Positions 32,878 through 44,080 of a stretch of DNA of 64,000 nt are shown here, piece after piece; within the stretch, counting starts at the first letter, position 1; each line of letters starts with the position of its first letter. The position numbers were made by a program, and so were the translations under genes. The notes beneath the pieces are model-generated. The model had not been told where the DNA came from, searched no databases, and was given only the letters and a program-made list of their open reading frames with translations. Source of the stretch: Watersipora subatra (lineage: Eukaryota; Bryozoa; Gymnolaemata; Cheilostomatida; Watersiporidae). Location: assembly GCF_963576615.1 (NCBI RefSeq), contig NC_088714.1, positions 27,586,558 through 27,650,557 on the forward strand, read 5' to 3'.

Positions 32878-34172
32878 CAGTCATGCTTCGACTTACGAGC
32901 TCAATGCGTTCCGAGACTGAGCTCGTATGTCAATTTACTCGCATGTTGGTGCAATTTATTTATATATAGAACAATTAAATATATATTGATTGGTTTCTAT
33001 ACTCTAAAAAATGCAAATAAAACACTCAAAACAAGATATTATAACAGAAAAAACATGTTGGCTATTGTCCTAACTTACCACATGCTTTCAAAAAGCAACA
33101 ATTAAAAAATAATGCAAGGAAATGTGATTAATTAAAATGTAAAATTAAATACATACAGTAGCAGCTAACGCTAGCATTTGCCGGAGAGGGATATTTAAGT
33201 GTTATCCTTCATTACAACAGTTGAATTTGATAAATTTGGATTTTATCAGTCTGAAAAACAAACTTAAAAGCAAACCTAAAAGCAAACTTTCATTTTTAAC
33301 TTCACGTAATTAAAATTTCTTCGGCGTTCATAGTTGGAAGTTTCTCGCTGGTTAGCTAATTTTTCCTTTGTTTCGCTTTCACGACTATCCGGCCGTTTTA
33401 AAATAAACCTATCTAAGGATGTTTGCCTTTGTCCGCCCTTTCAACGTGTTGCGATTAGGACGAACACTGGTGTCGTCACAAAAGGTTAATGCACGACCAC
33501 TAGCCAACATGTCCGAAAGTCTATTTTTATAATTTTTATAGATATCACCGGCCTTTTCACATAGGCCTTTTCACCTTTTAAACACCGGCCTTTTCGCCTT
33601 TATTGAAACATTGTTTCAGTTACGCTGTCACCGGCCAATTGTTTATCTTTTATCCAATGCCTAAGCAGTCTCTCCATCAGCGGTCGTGAAGATTGCTGCG
33701 TCATTTAGAAACTATGGCTAGTCCTTATGCAAACTAAATGCCCTGAATATAACCCTTCGGTTTGATAATTGTGGATGTATTTCTGTCATATTTCTGAGCT
33801 AGCTCAATCACGCATACACATTTCGCATATTTTACAATAATTTTCTGTTTAATATCAATTGTTATCATTTGCTTTTTCTTTCCAATATCTTTCATTTTAC
33901 TGGCAAACTTTCGATCTACGCACCGTACTTTTAATTCACATGATTCTGCACTGAAAATTGCACACAAAAACACGGTACAAAAGTATAACCTGATTAGTTG
34001 AAAAATACAGAGTGATGCTGTTCTCATAAAACACCTCCGGCATACTTGGCAACTGACTCACGTGCTCGTATCTCAAACATTGCTCGTATGTTAGTGCTAA
34101 AACTTGCTTAAAAGCTGGCTCGTATCTCAAGTTTCTCGTACGTTAGAGCACTCGTATGTTGAAGTATTACTG
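32878..34172. mobile_element. pogo/Tigger element
   Basis: Starts CAGTCATGCTTCGACTTACG and ends with the inverted form CAGTAATACTTCAACATACG, with TA at both flanks (32876-32877, 34173-34174). Subterminal CTCGTATG motifs recur. At 33890-33750 the minus strand reads KKKQMITIDIKQKIIVKY, then VIELAQKYDRNTSTI, the CENP-B-type N-terminal helix-turn-helix of pogo transposases. The DDE part is absent. Confidence 0.85.
33745..33905 (-). pseudogene. pogo transposase N-terminal HTH fragment
   Basis: Only the CENP-B-N-like DNA-binding helix-turn-helix is kept, inside an ORF of 97 codons. Upstream residues of that ORF are not part of the family, and nothing catalytic follows. Confidence 0.75.
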
Positions 34173-35033
34173 TATATAAGGACGTGTAAGCCAGTGTACA
34201 ACAGGATGGGTAAGAATACCTTAGTGACAGAAAAACAAAGACCAAAGAGCACAGAGCACAAGATAAGGAGTACGAGCGACGAAACTACAAGACTGAGCGT
34301 TGCGTTCTTGATGATCATAAGAACGGCGTAGTAACCTTAACTCATCGCTGTGCAGCTTTAGCTTGCGTAATAAAAAGCCATGCTCATTCACCAGCCACCT
34401 TGCTTGAAACAACTATAGTTATGCATGAGAGCTAATACTCATTCGGTATAGGACAACTTGTAACAAGAACCCACTTGCAAGTGAATAGTCAGCGCTGACT
34501 TCTACAACACGACAATGGGGTATAACAAGTCTTAGGTTTAATAGATACAATAAAGCCTCACATATCGTATTTATTATACTTACTAGAGATATTGTGGTCA
34601 AGCAGTGATTATTTGTCATTACACAGTGAGTAGAAATACACCAATAAGATTTTCTTTGCACGATGCGCAGTTAGCCATATCAGCTAACCAGCTCCGTAAA
34701 CTTGAATCTGTGCCTTTTTAATACGGAGCGTACTCGCTTTCACCGATAATACATAGGTTCTTAGCTTGTTTCCTCTATCGCTTTGGCAGAAACTGCCGTC
34801 AACGTTGGTAGTAGCAGTGAAAATTTAGTATCTCTATTTAAAACGAGTACTACAGCTAAGTATTATGAATTACATAATTCATTATAATCAATTTCTACAT
34901 TCTAATAAACCAACAAGCCTTACCAATAAGAAAAATATGGTAGTCTAAAGCTTTTAGGAAATGTAGAGCACCATCTACAAACAGTCAGTTAGGTTTGTAG
35001 CAAACCTATTAAATTCATCGTAGCAACTCGCAG
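34173..35033. other. intergenic, no gene seen
   Basis: No convincing exon, repeat edge or RNA gene. Short overlapping ORFs on both strands carry no family signal. Confidence 0.5.
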
Positions 35034-35222
35034 TCATACCTGCCAACTCTCACGCATTGGGCGTGAGACTCACGCAATCACCCCAAAGTAAAAAATGAAA
35101 ATGCGTGAGAAATGCGCGAGATTTTTGCCCCAATTTTCACAATTTTATACATACTATCATTGATACATCAATTGCCCCAAAACCAAATCTCACGCATTGC
35201 CCCTCTCTTGGGTTGGCAGGTC
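35034..35222. mobile_element. short MITE (CCTGCCAACTCTCACGCA family)
   Basis: ATACCTGCCAACTCTCACGC at the left and its partial inverse (GGGTTGGCAGGT) at the right. Internal direct and inverted copies of CTCACGCATT give a compact fold. About 190 bases, non-coding. Confidence 0.7.
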
Positions 35223-35879
35223 TGCTTGCAGTGTTTGTCGTTTGCAATTAGGTACTACACTGAATACTGCGATGCTGGTGAGTCGAAATAACAAAAAGCT
35301 TTTCAAGTTGCAAAGAATCTCAAACCCCTGAAAAAACTAAAGTGAGATGATAGCAAACTCATTTACTTATTACTTCGATTAATAATATAACGACTCATCA
35401 ATCAAAGATTAAATGCATTGCTTCATTGAAAATCTTGTGTTTCCTTCACCTATAGCTAATGGAGGAGCTCTAGAAAGATGGAATTAATCTACTTCCCTTA
35501 CAATTCCACTGCATTTTACATCAGCAAAACCTGGTTGCTAAGACAATGATACTGGATCATGCAGTGTTATCAAAGGTCTTTTTATTTTGTTTTATTTTCA
35601 TCAACAATAGTAATTAAACAAAAAAAACAAAGCTGGAAGAGTGATGGAGCCCATAATACGCATTAGCATAGCTAGTCATGGCGTCGAGCCTGTCGTCATC
35701 ACGTAATGAAGATCAATTTTTATGGGTAATTAGGTTTTATTCACTTGTTAAAACGTGTAATTTAAGTTTTTTCTTGAAACTGGCCACCTTCTTTATGTTT
35801 TTCTATAGCATTAGGGAGTTGGTTCCAAAAAATGGTCTGTTGGTAATCCACCCTGCATGGTAAGAAGATTGTGAGAGAT

Positions 35880-37438
35880 TTAGACAAAAATTTGATAATC
35901 GAATTTGATATATTGTGTGAGGAATGTAATTACAATAAAATTCGTGATGAGCAAAAAGACTAATGCGGTATGAATATAGTTAACTGATAGGTAGTATGGA
36001 TGATGATTTGAAAAGAAGTTTGGTGTGGGTGAGGGTTTTTTTTGTGAATGGTTCTTATCATGCACTTTTAAAGTGTTATCAAATTCGTAAAATGGGTTAG
36101 AGACGCCTTGCTCCATGTCTCAATGCAATATAAAAGTTTGGAATTAACCATAAAATTGTATAATGAAAGCAGAGGTTTGTCGGGTAAATATTTAAATGTT
36201 TGTTAGGGTAAGCCTGATAGGGTCTTAATTGTTTTAGTAAATATTCGATGTGTTTTTTCCAAGTGAGATTAGAATCAATGAAAATACTTAAGAATTTAGT
36301 GTGATCTGTCTGACGAATTGGATTGTTGAAAAGGAAAAAGGGATGAGTGTTAGTTAGACGAAATTTATTTTTGGGTTTCTTTAGTAACATGAAATTAGTT
36401 TTATCAACATTTAGGGTGAGTTTGTTAGAAGTGCACCAGTTTTGAAAAGCCAGAAGTTCGTTATTTAAACAATCTTGATGTTGATGTTAAAGGATTCGAA
36501 AAGGAGATTAGTGTCATCTGCATAGGGCAAAGGTGTGAAAACGTTGGTGATATGTGTTAAATTGTTTATGTAGATTAAAAAAAGAGTTGGACCAATGTTG
36601 GAACCTTGAGGTACACCACATGTTAAATCTAGTGTGGAAGATAAAGTGCTACCAATAATAGTGTGTTGTTTACATTCAGTTAGATAGCTTTTAATCCAGT
36701 TAAGTTTGGTGATGTCAATGTGAAGCTTTGTGTACATTATGTAATAATCAATTGTGTCAAAAGCTTTATTAAAATTTAGAAAAATGCCAAGAACACATCT
36801 GCCATCGTTTAATGATTTTAAAACATTGTTTGTCAATTTAATTAGTGCATCCTTGGTGATGCGCTTTCTCATAAAACCACGTTGCCCATCATTAAGCAGT
36901 AAATTACTCTCAAGGTATTCCATAATCTGTTTACTTACAGTTTTTTTTTCAATTATCTTGCTTACCACTGGTAGCAAACTAATGGGTCTGTAATTAGAGC
37001 AAATTTTATTTGAGCTTATTTTAAACGTGGGTTTTATTTTAGCCGTTTCATTTTATTTGGTACTTGAGAAGTTGTTAAGCTGCAGTTTAAAATGTCAGTT
37101 ATTACAGGAGCAATGGCTTCTGCTGCATCATTAACTAATTTTGATAAAGTGTTGTCAAATACGGTTGCTTTGGCTGGGTTAGCCTTTCTCAGAAGCTTGG
37201 TTACATCATTGATGCCGAATTGTGATAATTTGAATATTAAACTTTTAGTTGATATCCTTTGCGTTAGCTCTCCCGGATTATGGTTAAACTTTTCAAAATT
37301 TTGTTCCAGGGATGGACCAATAGAAGTAAAATAGTTATTAAAGCAGTTGGTTATATCAATCACTGTAGTCAGTTCTTTTTCATCATGTATTGTAGATTTT
37401 TGGGGCTGACGATGATGATTCAGTTTTGCCAATATCAT
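35880..37438 (-). pseudogene. LINE reverse transcriptase (Jockey/CR1-like), decayed
   Basis: On minus: 37438-37034 is the pre-RT region (FNNYFTSIG, VTKLLRKANPAKA). After a frameshift come YRPISLLPVVSKIIEK, LGIFLNFNKAFDTID (motif A with Asn in place of the first catalytic Asp), LTCGVPQGSNIGPTLFLIYI and PLPYADDTNLLF (motif C). 36390-36097 holds the thumb-like FLSIFIDSNLTWKKHIEYL. At least two frameshifts and the motif A change make it non-functional. Bases 35880-36096 are the probable 3' UTR. The exact LINE clade is not certain. Confidence 0.85.
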
Positions 37439-37499
37439 TATTTAAAGCACATACTTCAGAGTCTTGGCTTTCGAATGAGCCTATATTCACTACACAAAG

Positions 37500-38354
37500 A
37501 ATAATAGAACTATAAAAAACAGGGTGTCAAAAGTATGTCCTACAATAAAAAAAACACTTGGTTGTGGTTTCCACAATGTGATGTCATAATTAGCATTTAG
37601 CTTTAGGTTGTCGATCTCTTTTGCCGCCATTGAGGCTGCGCTTTTCTGTGACAATCGGTGCTCTTAAACCCAGAGAGCGCTAATAATGAAATAGCATTCG
37701 AAATAATCAACAATGCCCGGGGATCGTGCTAACGCCCGACCAATACAAACACTTGTTCTGGGTTAATAGATTTCGGGTGATTGGTAGAGTTTGCTTTTTT
37801 CATCCTTTCGTTCATTTTAAACATTTATAGCAATTATTATAACATTGTTTTATATGATGGCATTGCTTGTACCATACAAAAATGCAGAGAAAATCGACCC
37901 CGAGCTGCTTGCGATGCAAGAGGTGGCTAGAGCCATAAGTTGTGGAAGTAGTTGCTGTTGTAGTAGTATTATTATCTGAAGTATTTGTATCGCTTTCCAT
38001 GTTGCTTTCTAAATATGATTATGCTTCAAGAAATAAACTATCGCTTATAAAGGTAATGAAATCACATCGATTAAATTGTGACCTGCAGTGGCCTGGCTCT
38101 AGGACTATATGTAAATTGCACACTCGCGAGATCATGCAATGCTTGAAATTAATTTGCCTCAGCCGTGCCCCTCTATATCACAATAAAAAGAGAGGGCTAG
38201 TGCATAATATCATTGGGAAAACATAGTATGGTGCTTGGAATCTGAGCTATTTATCATAGAATTAATCTGTACATAGAGAGCTAATGACATTGATTCCTTT
38301 GTCATCTTTATTGGTTCTTTGGAGTTGTCCTACCTTCGTCTGCCACTAGCGTCA
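37500..38354. other. unassigned insert between LINE pieces
   Basis: Sits between two LINE fragments of the same orientation; probably a later insertion, but no clear TIR or LTR is visible. Confidence 0.4.
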
Positions 38355-38665
38355 TTATCGTAGTTGATAAATAAGCAGTAAGAGCGCACACCACCAAATA
38401 TAAAAACTGTGATTTGCGAGCCTATACCATTGAACGTTTCTGTGGTAGAGCTCTGGGGAAATCCTATAAACACCAACCAATGTCTGTCTCACCATGTCAA
38501 ACAATGGCTCATTGGAAAGCGAAAATATTGAAGAACCTGAATAAGCTAAAGCAGTACTGATATAATTGATGTGATTTAAGATTTGCCAGAGGTGTTTAGG
38601 CCCAGAAGCACTTTTTATTAGAGATTCAAAATAGTTTGATTTGGCAAAGCAGAGTTCCAAGGTTA
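38355..38665 (-). pseudogene. LINE fragment upstream of RT
   Basis: Minus-strand reading AKSNYFESLIKSASGPKHLW, then QILNHIN, resembles the linker before the RT domain of Jockey/CR1-like LINEs. It may belong to the same copy as the RT fragment at 35880-37438. Confidence 0.55.
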
Positions 38666-41024
38666 TTTAATAGATTAATTTTTTATTTTGAGTTTTTAAC
38701 TTTGAGTTAAGTGGTGAGATGATTAAGAAATAGATAGATGATTAAGAGAGTGAGGCCAGTTTCAAGTTGCTCAAACATACCACAAAACCTTCGTAATAAA
38801 TGAACGAACTGTGACCCACTCAATAAAGAGACAACCATACTCGATTTAAAAGGAGACAATTACTTAAAACCTAACAAACTCAAAGTGTGAAAATTCTAAT
38901 AGTGGAAATGATAGTTTTGGCAACTCATTGAATATAAATCTTTCATCATCAAATCTATTTAGTAACTGCAAGAAATTGCCACTGAAGTGCCCTGCCAATT
39001 TTTCCCAAAGGTATTTTAAGAAAACTCAATTGTGCTAACCATATTTTAACGGCGAAGCTAAAGGTGATTGAAATGGTATAGGGGGCAGTTGGTGATCGAA
39101 TGGGCATCCTCAATCTGAATGCCGTATTTCAAAAATTTACCAATTAGCATTGAACAGCTTTTTGGTCGATCTCTGTGATTGGCTAAGAGTTTTTATTTTT
39201 TTCCGCTTTTTCAGAGCATTTTCAGACAATGTTTGCCTCATTTTTTATTAGTCAATTACTAAAATAAGACTACTTTCGCTTTAATCTACATGTAACTAGT
39301 TCATTCATAAACCGAAATTACCTTCATTTTGAAACCATCCTGATTTCTGTTTGGGTGGTGCTCCTAATCTGTATTCAATTAAGAGTTGAACAGCGACAAA
39401 TACTTGGAAAATTTACACATGATGTCAGTCCCCAGTCAATAAAATAAAGACATACAAACATGTAGAATATCATTATATTTGCTAATAATAACACTACGAG
39501 TTAATGGAAAAGGGAATTAACAAAAAAAAACAATAGATGCTCATCATTGAAGAAGAATATACATTTACTGTGTATATTAACAGATCACAGAATGAGTAGT
39601 TTAACCTCATTAACTCTTGGTTAGTTAGACTATGTATCGAAAAATGTTACACAACTTAGACAACCAGAGTCATATTGCTCTCCTATGACCACTCATCACC
39701 ATTATAATTGTTATCAACTGAAGGGAGTGCCAAATCTATAATGTTAACACTCTACGACAATCCCACTTCATCGTTCGAGGTAAAGTCTATAATTTCTGGC
39801 TCTTTGCCATTTTGAGACAAATTGAAGGTAGTAGCATCCTTATCATTCTTTATACTGAATGCGAATAAGAACTCTCTCAAACCATTCATAGCTCTGATGG
39901 TTTCTGCTCTTCAACATAGATAATAATGTGGATTGTTTATGATTGATCTGATGTTTGCTACTCAAACTTGCTTACTACAACAAAAATGAATGTAATGTTG
40001 GTGAGTCATCCTACACTCTGCGATAACCATGGTGGTATTAAAGATTCACGCTGGGACTAATACAAAAAAATTACAATTGCGCAGTTATTGGTAAACAAGG
40101 TGTGCAAGGATAAAAGATAAATACTAACTATCGAGACAAGTGCGATCAAACCGTCTTGTTGTCTAGACTAAAGTGTTCGTAAATGGTATGTAAGCAATAT
40201 TAAAGAATGGAGAAAAATGTCCTTTAAAAATTACCTTCTCAAACAGATGGGTACACTCGCTTCAGAGCTAGTCTATCATAGCAAGTGTTACAATGAGTAC
40301 ATATGCATCCTGCTTGATACAGGACTGTGTATGTGGTTAAAATACTTATCAATCTTGACTCGACAGAATAAATGATAAAGATTGTTCTACACTTGGTACC
40401 TATGGCTCCCTGGTACCTTTCAGTTGAAGGGACAAGCGGAGAGCTGTGCCTCTAACTGTAGTGTTTGGACTTTGCAGGCTAAGTCACTTGAGGACAACAT
40501 AGTTAGAAACCCTTTCACAAGAACTTTGCAAAGAGAACCAGTTCATATTTATGGCAGGCATGATCAAACTGTACCATAAATGCTGTGATATTATGTTATT
40601 GAAGAAGTGGACCATCATTGTTGATGCAATGACGTCTATCCAAGTTCTGTCTACCAGTGCTATTCCTTCGACATTCGGATAACTTGCTGATACCATTCTT
40701 GATGTACATATTGCTCATGCTATGAAGTGAGAGGCTACTCGTGTGGATCTTGTGATCAAGAACTATTGCAAAAAGAGCTTCAAGGAAAGTGAGCGGTGCA
40801 AAAGGTGATAAGAGTATACAAAGCAATCTTCATTTTAGAAATAAAGCTGAGAAGCTGCCAACTGACTGAAAAGCCTCTCCAAAGTCTGGAAACACAAAAA
40901 AAGACTACAGTCAGGCATGATACTCTGATACTTTACACTACAACAACAAAATCATACTATTGGCTTAGTATCAACCCTTAGGCTCAACCTACCACTGTAA
41001 TTGAGGAACCTACTTTGGTTTGCG
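38666..41024. other. intergenic, no gene seen
   Basis: AT-rich, no recognisable coding region or repeat boundary. Confidence 0.5.
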
Positions 41025-41390
41025 ATTATGAAAAGGCAAACACGTCTTGTGCTGCATGCAGGTCATGCTGCTGATGACTATTCACAGGTGGTGATCAAAT
41101 TTTTTGACACAGACGTTCCTATCATGGCATTTGCCCATGGTAAGCATATCAATTGACGACTGTGTTTTTATTAAACAGAGGGATGAGAAGTGGCTATTGG
41201 ATGTCAGTGCAATGGCTACTAAGATTGGAGATAGTCTATGTGACAGTTCCATGGGTTTGCTCATTTTTTTCTGGTTGTGATGCTGTGTCATCCTTTCGCA
41301 AAGGGACAAAGAATCATAGGAAACTCACCAAAACAGATGTCGGTTGTCAGCAGACAATGAAAGGGCTTGGAGAATCATATTAGTTTTACG
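40930..41390 (+). pseudogene. repeat-family pseudogene (EADTR...DTDV...GCDAVS type)
   Basis: In broken frames: KSYYWLS, IEEPTLVCDYEKAN, TRLVLHAGHAADDYSQVVIK, FFDTDVPIMAFAHG, then RDEKWLLDVSAMATKIGDSL and FFSGCDAVSSFRKGTK. Many invertebrate genomes carry uncharacterised repeated genes with the same order: HEEADTR-like, PDTDV-like and F-TGCD-S-S-F. The function is unknown to me; the acidic motifs suggest a nuclease-like fold (inference). Several frameshifts show decay. Confidence 0.55.
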
Positions 41391-43031
41391 AGAACTTTGT
41401 TCTCTCAGTGAGACTTGAACATGCAAATTCTACAGCCAGGAAGGTAGCACCCAGGAATATGGTACAGGCATTAACTGGCTAAGGTACAGACTATTTGTGT
41501 TCATGCCTGAACCAAGCCAGTTCCTCCTTCCTTGTCATTAATTGTCGGAAAATATGTACATGTGCAACGCTGGCCATTCCTCTAGTTGGAGTACAACCAA
41601 AGATGGTCAAGTATGATGGCACACCTTTACTAACAACTTTCAACATTTTTTTTAATTCAGCAATGTACACAGAGACTTGACCATAGAGCAATTCTGACTT
41701 ATTGTTTTTAAACTAGGGAAGAATGACCATATGGAATGACTGCATTGCACGGATGATTTACTCCTTAGAGAACAGCCTGGTCACTCATGAACTTGATCAG
41801 TAGCTAGAGTTTAAACCGAAGAGTGTACGGAGTTAATGAATGCAGGACAGTTTAATTACAGAACAAAGTACATATTTTGATGATAGTTGAGAATAGAAAT
41901 CCATCATCTAAAATGGTTCACTGAAAATAATACATTTATCAAAATTACTAAATTGCTGTGCAAGTTTCCCTTACAAGTGTTATATTATCACAATTAACAC
42001 AACCTTTACTACCTACATGTATTTTTGTTTTCTGTCTGATGTAAATACCCTGTTTACTAATTGTTTGTTTACTACTAAATCATAGAGTTGTTTTTCCGTC
42101 AATTATATTCTATTAGGTTCAAATAGTCTACACTTGGTTTAGTTGACCAATTGATACTTTTGGGTTATTGTTATGGCAGAAAAAAATTAAAAGGTTGAAT
42201 TAAACTCTATGCGAAATCATTCTATTAATTGCCATCCACCAAAAACATCCAAGTGGCTGACACCATATCAACTAAAAAACCATATTGCATTAATAGTTAG
42301 CGTATTCCATTTATTTATATTAGTTAACATGTTAGAATTTAGCAACTATAGTTTATATCTTATATATAGAATAGTTTATTATCTTTTTTATTACAATGAT
42401 TTTATGCTATACTTCGGAAAAAAAGTCAGTAAAACTCATAACAAAGTAAAACATATTTTTCATTTCAAGTATAAGCAGTAGTTGAGAACTATTGTGAAAA
42501 TGCAAATAAATTCTATTGTATCATAATTAATTTGGTTAGTATAACAGAAAAAAGCAAAAGCCACTTCGACCAAATAATATAGACAGCTCCTTCCTTTTAT
42601 CAGTGCAGGATTAAAACCATACTCTCCTAAAAATAATGAAAACCCTTTTATTATTTTTAGAGGGAGATGAACCAAAACGCTGACATCTCCCTGTATAGCT
42701 GCTTACAAGACAAACTGAGAGCTTAGACTAACCTTTGATGGTAGCACTCCGCTACATAGATAACATATCAGCAGCTAAGTATCTAAGTTCCAGATACATA
42801 TACACATAATGCGGAATGACAGCTAAACAAAACTCACTAGCTAAAATAGTGCAATCTACCAAAGCAAACTTCAAAAAAATACATTCTCGCAGTATAAACT
42901 AAAATAAAAGAAACGCAATTATAGCAGGGTTGTCATCAAGTCCCTTTAAAAAGTCCACTCTACAAAATAACTGAAAAATGATTGGCTGCACCAATGGAGA
43001 ATTCATTTGATAACAGGTCACTGCTTTATGA
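41391..43031. other. intergenic, no gene seen
   Basis: May include the tail of the preceding pseudogene up to about 41700. A 90-codon ORF near 42209-42481 is AT-driven. Confidence 0.45.
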
Positions 43032-43763
43032 CAGTGGGTTCCAACCTTTTTCTCACTATGAACCAGTTGACAATTTTGCTGCAGACGGATGAGACTGCGG
43101 TAGACCAGTCTACCCTGTACTCATATGAAACTGTATTAGCCCATTGCTCCCAAATTACAATGCTATTATAACATTAAGAAGTAATAACTTTAATAACACA
43201 TTGCTTCAACAGTTTAACATAATATAACATCAAAAACTGTGTATAAGCTGATTCGGCTGAAAAGCTAAGTCAACGGGAGCCCTGAGCTGGTTTCTTTGCA
43301 ATGAGATGGTCTCATTTGAGGGTAATGGCAGACAAAGACATCGGAAGTTTGTTGCTTAGGTCCAGTCTACTCATTTGCTTTGTTTTAGTTGCTGTCAATG
43401 AAGAAAACCTCGTTTCACACAGATAGGATGTTGGAAATGGTAACAGGGTTTTCAGTGCTGTGTCAGCGATCTTTTGGTATTCTGCCATGACTTTAATCCA
43501 GAATGCCGTCAGAGTTGTTGTCTCAAGGCTGCTGTTTTAAGGCCGTCGTCATTTGCGATTAGCAGTTGGTCTACTTTTTGCACAGACATACTGGATTCCT
43601 TGGCCGTTTGTGGGTCCTTTGAGGTTGGGAAGTATCCCTCAAACTCCTTTAACAGCGAAGACAGCTGATTTAAGACGGAAATAACTACTTCATTTCTGTG
43701 TGGCCTGGTACTGATTAATCCACAGACCAGTATAGGTCCGTGGTCTAGGAGTTGAAGACCACT
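43032..43763. mobile_element. hAT element remnant
   Basis: Left tip CAGTGGGTTCCAACCTTTTT and right tip, inverted, AGTGGTCTTCAACTCCTAGA: typical hAT ends. No clean 8-base target duplication can be read. The interior holds only the C-terminal part of a hAT transposase on the minus strand. Confidence 0.72.
43258..43690 (-). pseudogene. hAT transposase C-terminus (ZBED/SCAND3-like)
   Basis: Minus-strand reading SALLKEFEGYFPTSKDPQTA, VMAEYQKIADTALKTLLPFP, TSYLCETRFSSLTATKTK. The TYLCE-x-x-FS block is the conserved hAT C-terminal (dimerisation/catalytic Glu) region; here Glu is kept. One or more frame changes, no N-terminal part. Confidence 0.75.
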
Positions 43764-43789
43764 ACATTACAGGATTATTAAATGATCTA

Positions 43790-44080
43790 GAAGCGGACAT
43801 TTTGAGGAAAAACCCTATTCTACTCAAACTATTAAAGAGACAAATATCAATTTTAACCGGGCCCCTCATAGGCTACACAAATTTAGTCTCGCCTACTGTA
43901 TATCAAGTCAATTTGACATATAATCCAACATGCACATGCTTAGAAGACGACAAAACAGTAAACCATTACTTAGACAGATGCTGCAATTATACGAATCTAA
44001 GGAAGAAAATATACCCTGACCCTACTGACTATCAATGTCTGTTGGTGTTTATACAAGATAGTGGTTGCTTCGATTGACTA
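43790..44080 (+). pseudogene. LINE C-terminal tail
   Basis: The reading includes LLKRQISILTGPLIGYTNL, then NPTCTCLEDDKTVNHYLDRC, the Cys/His motif at the end of many LINE ORF2 proteins after RNase H. The preceding domains are missing; it abuts the hAT remnant. Confidence 0.7.

Noticed and set aside
42209..42481. 90-codon plus-strand ORF
   Set aside because: AT-driven Ile/Tyr/Leu composition, no splice context, no family signal.
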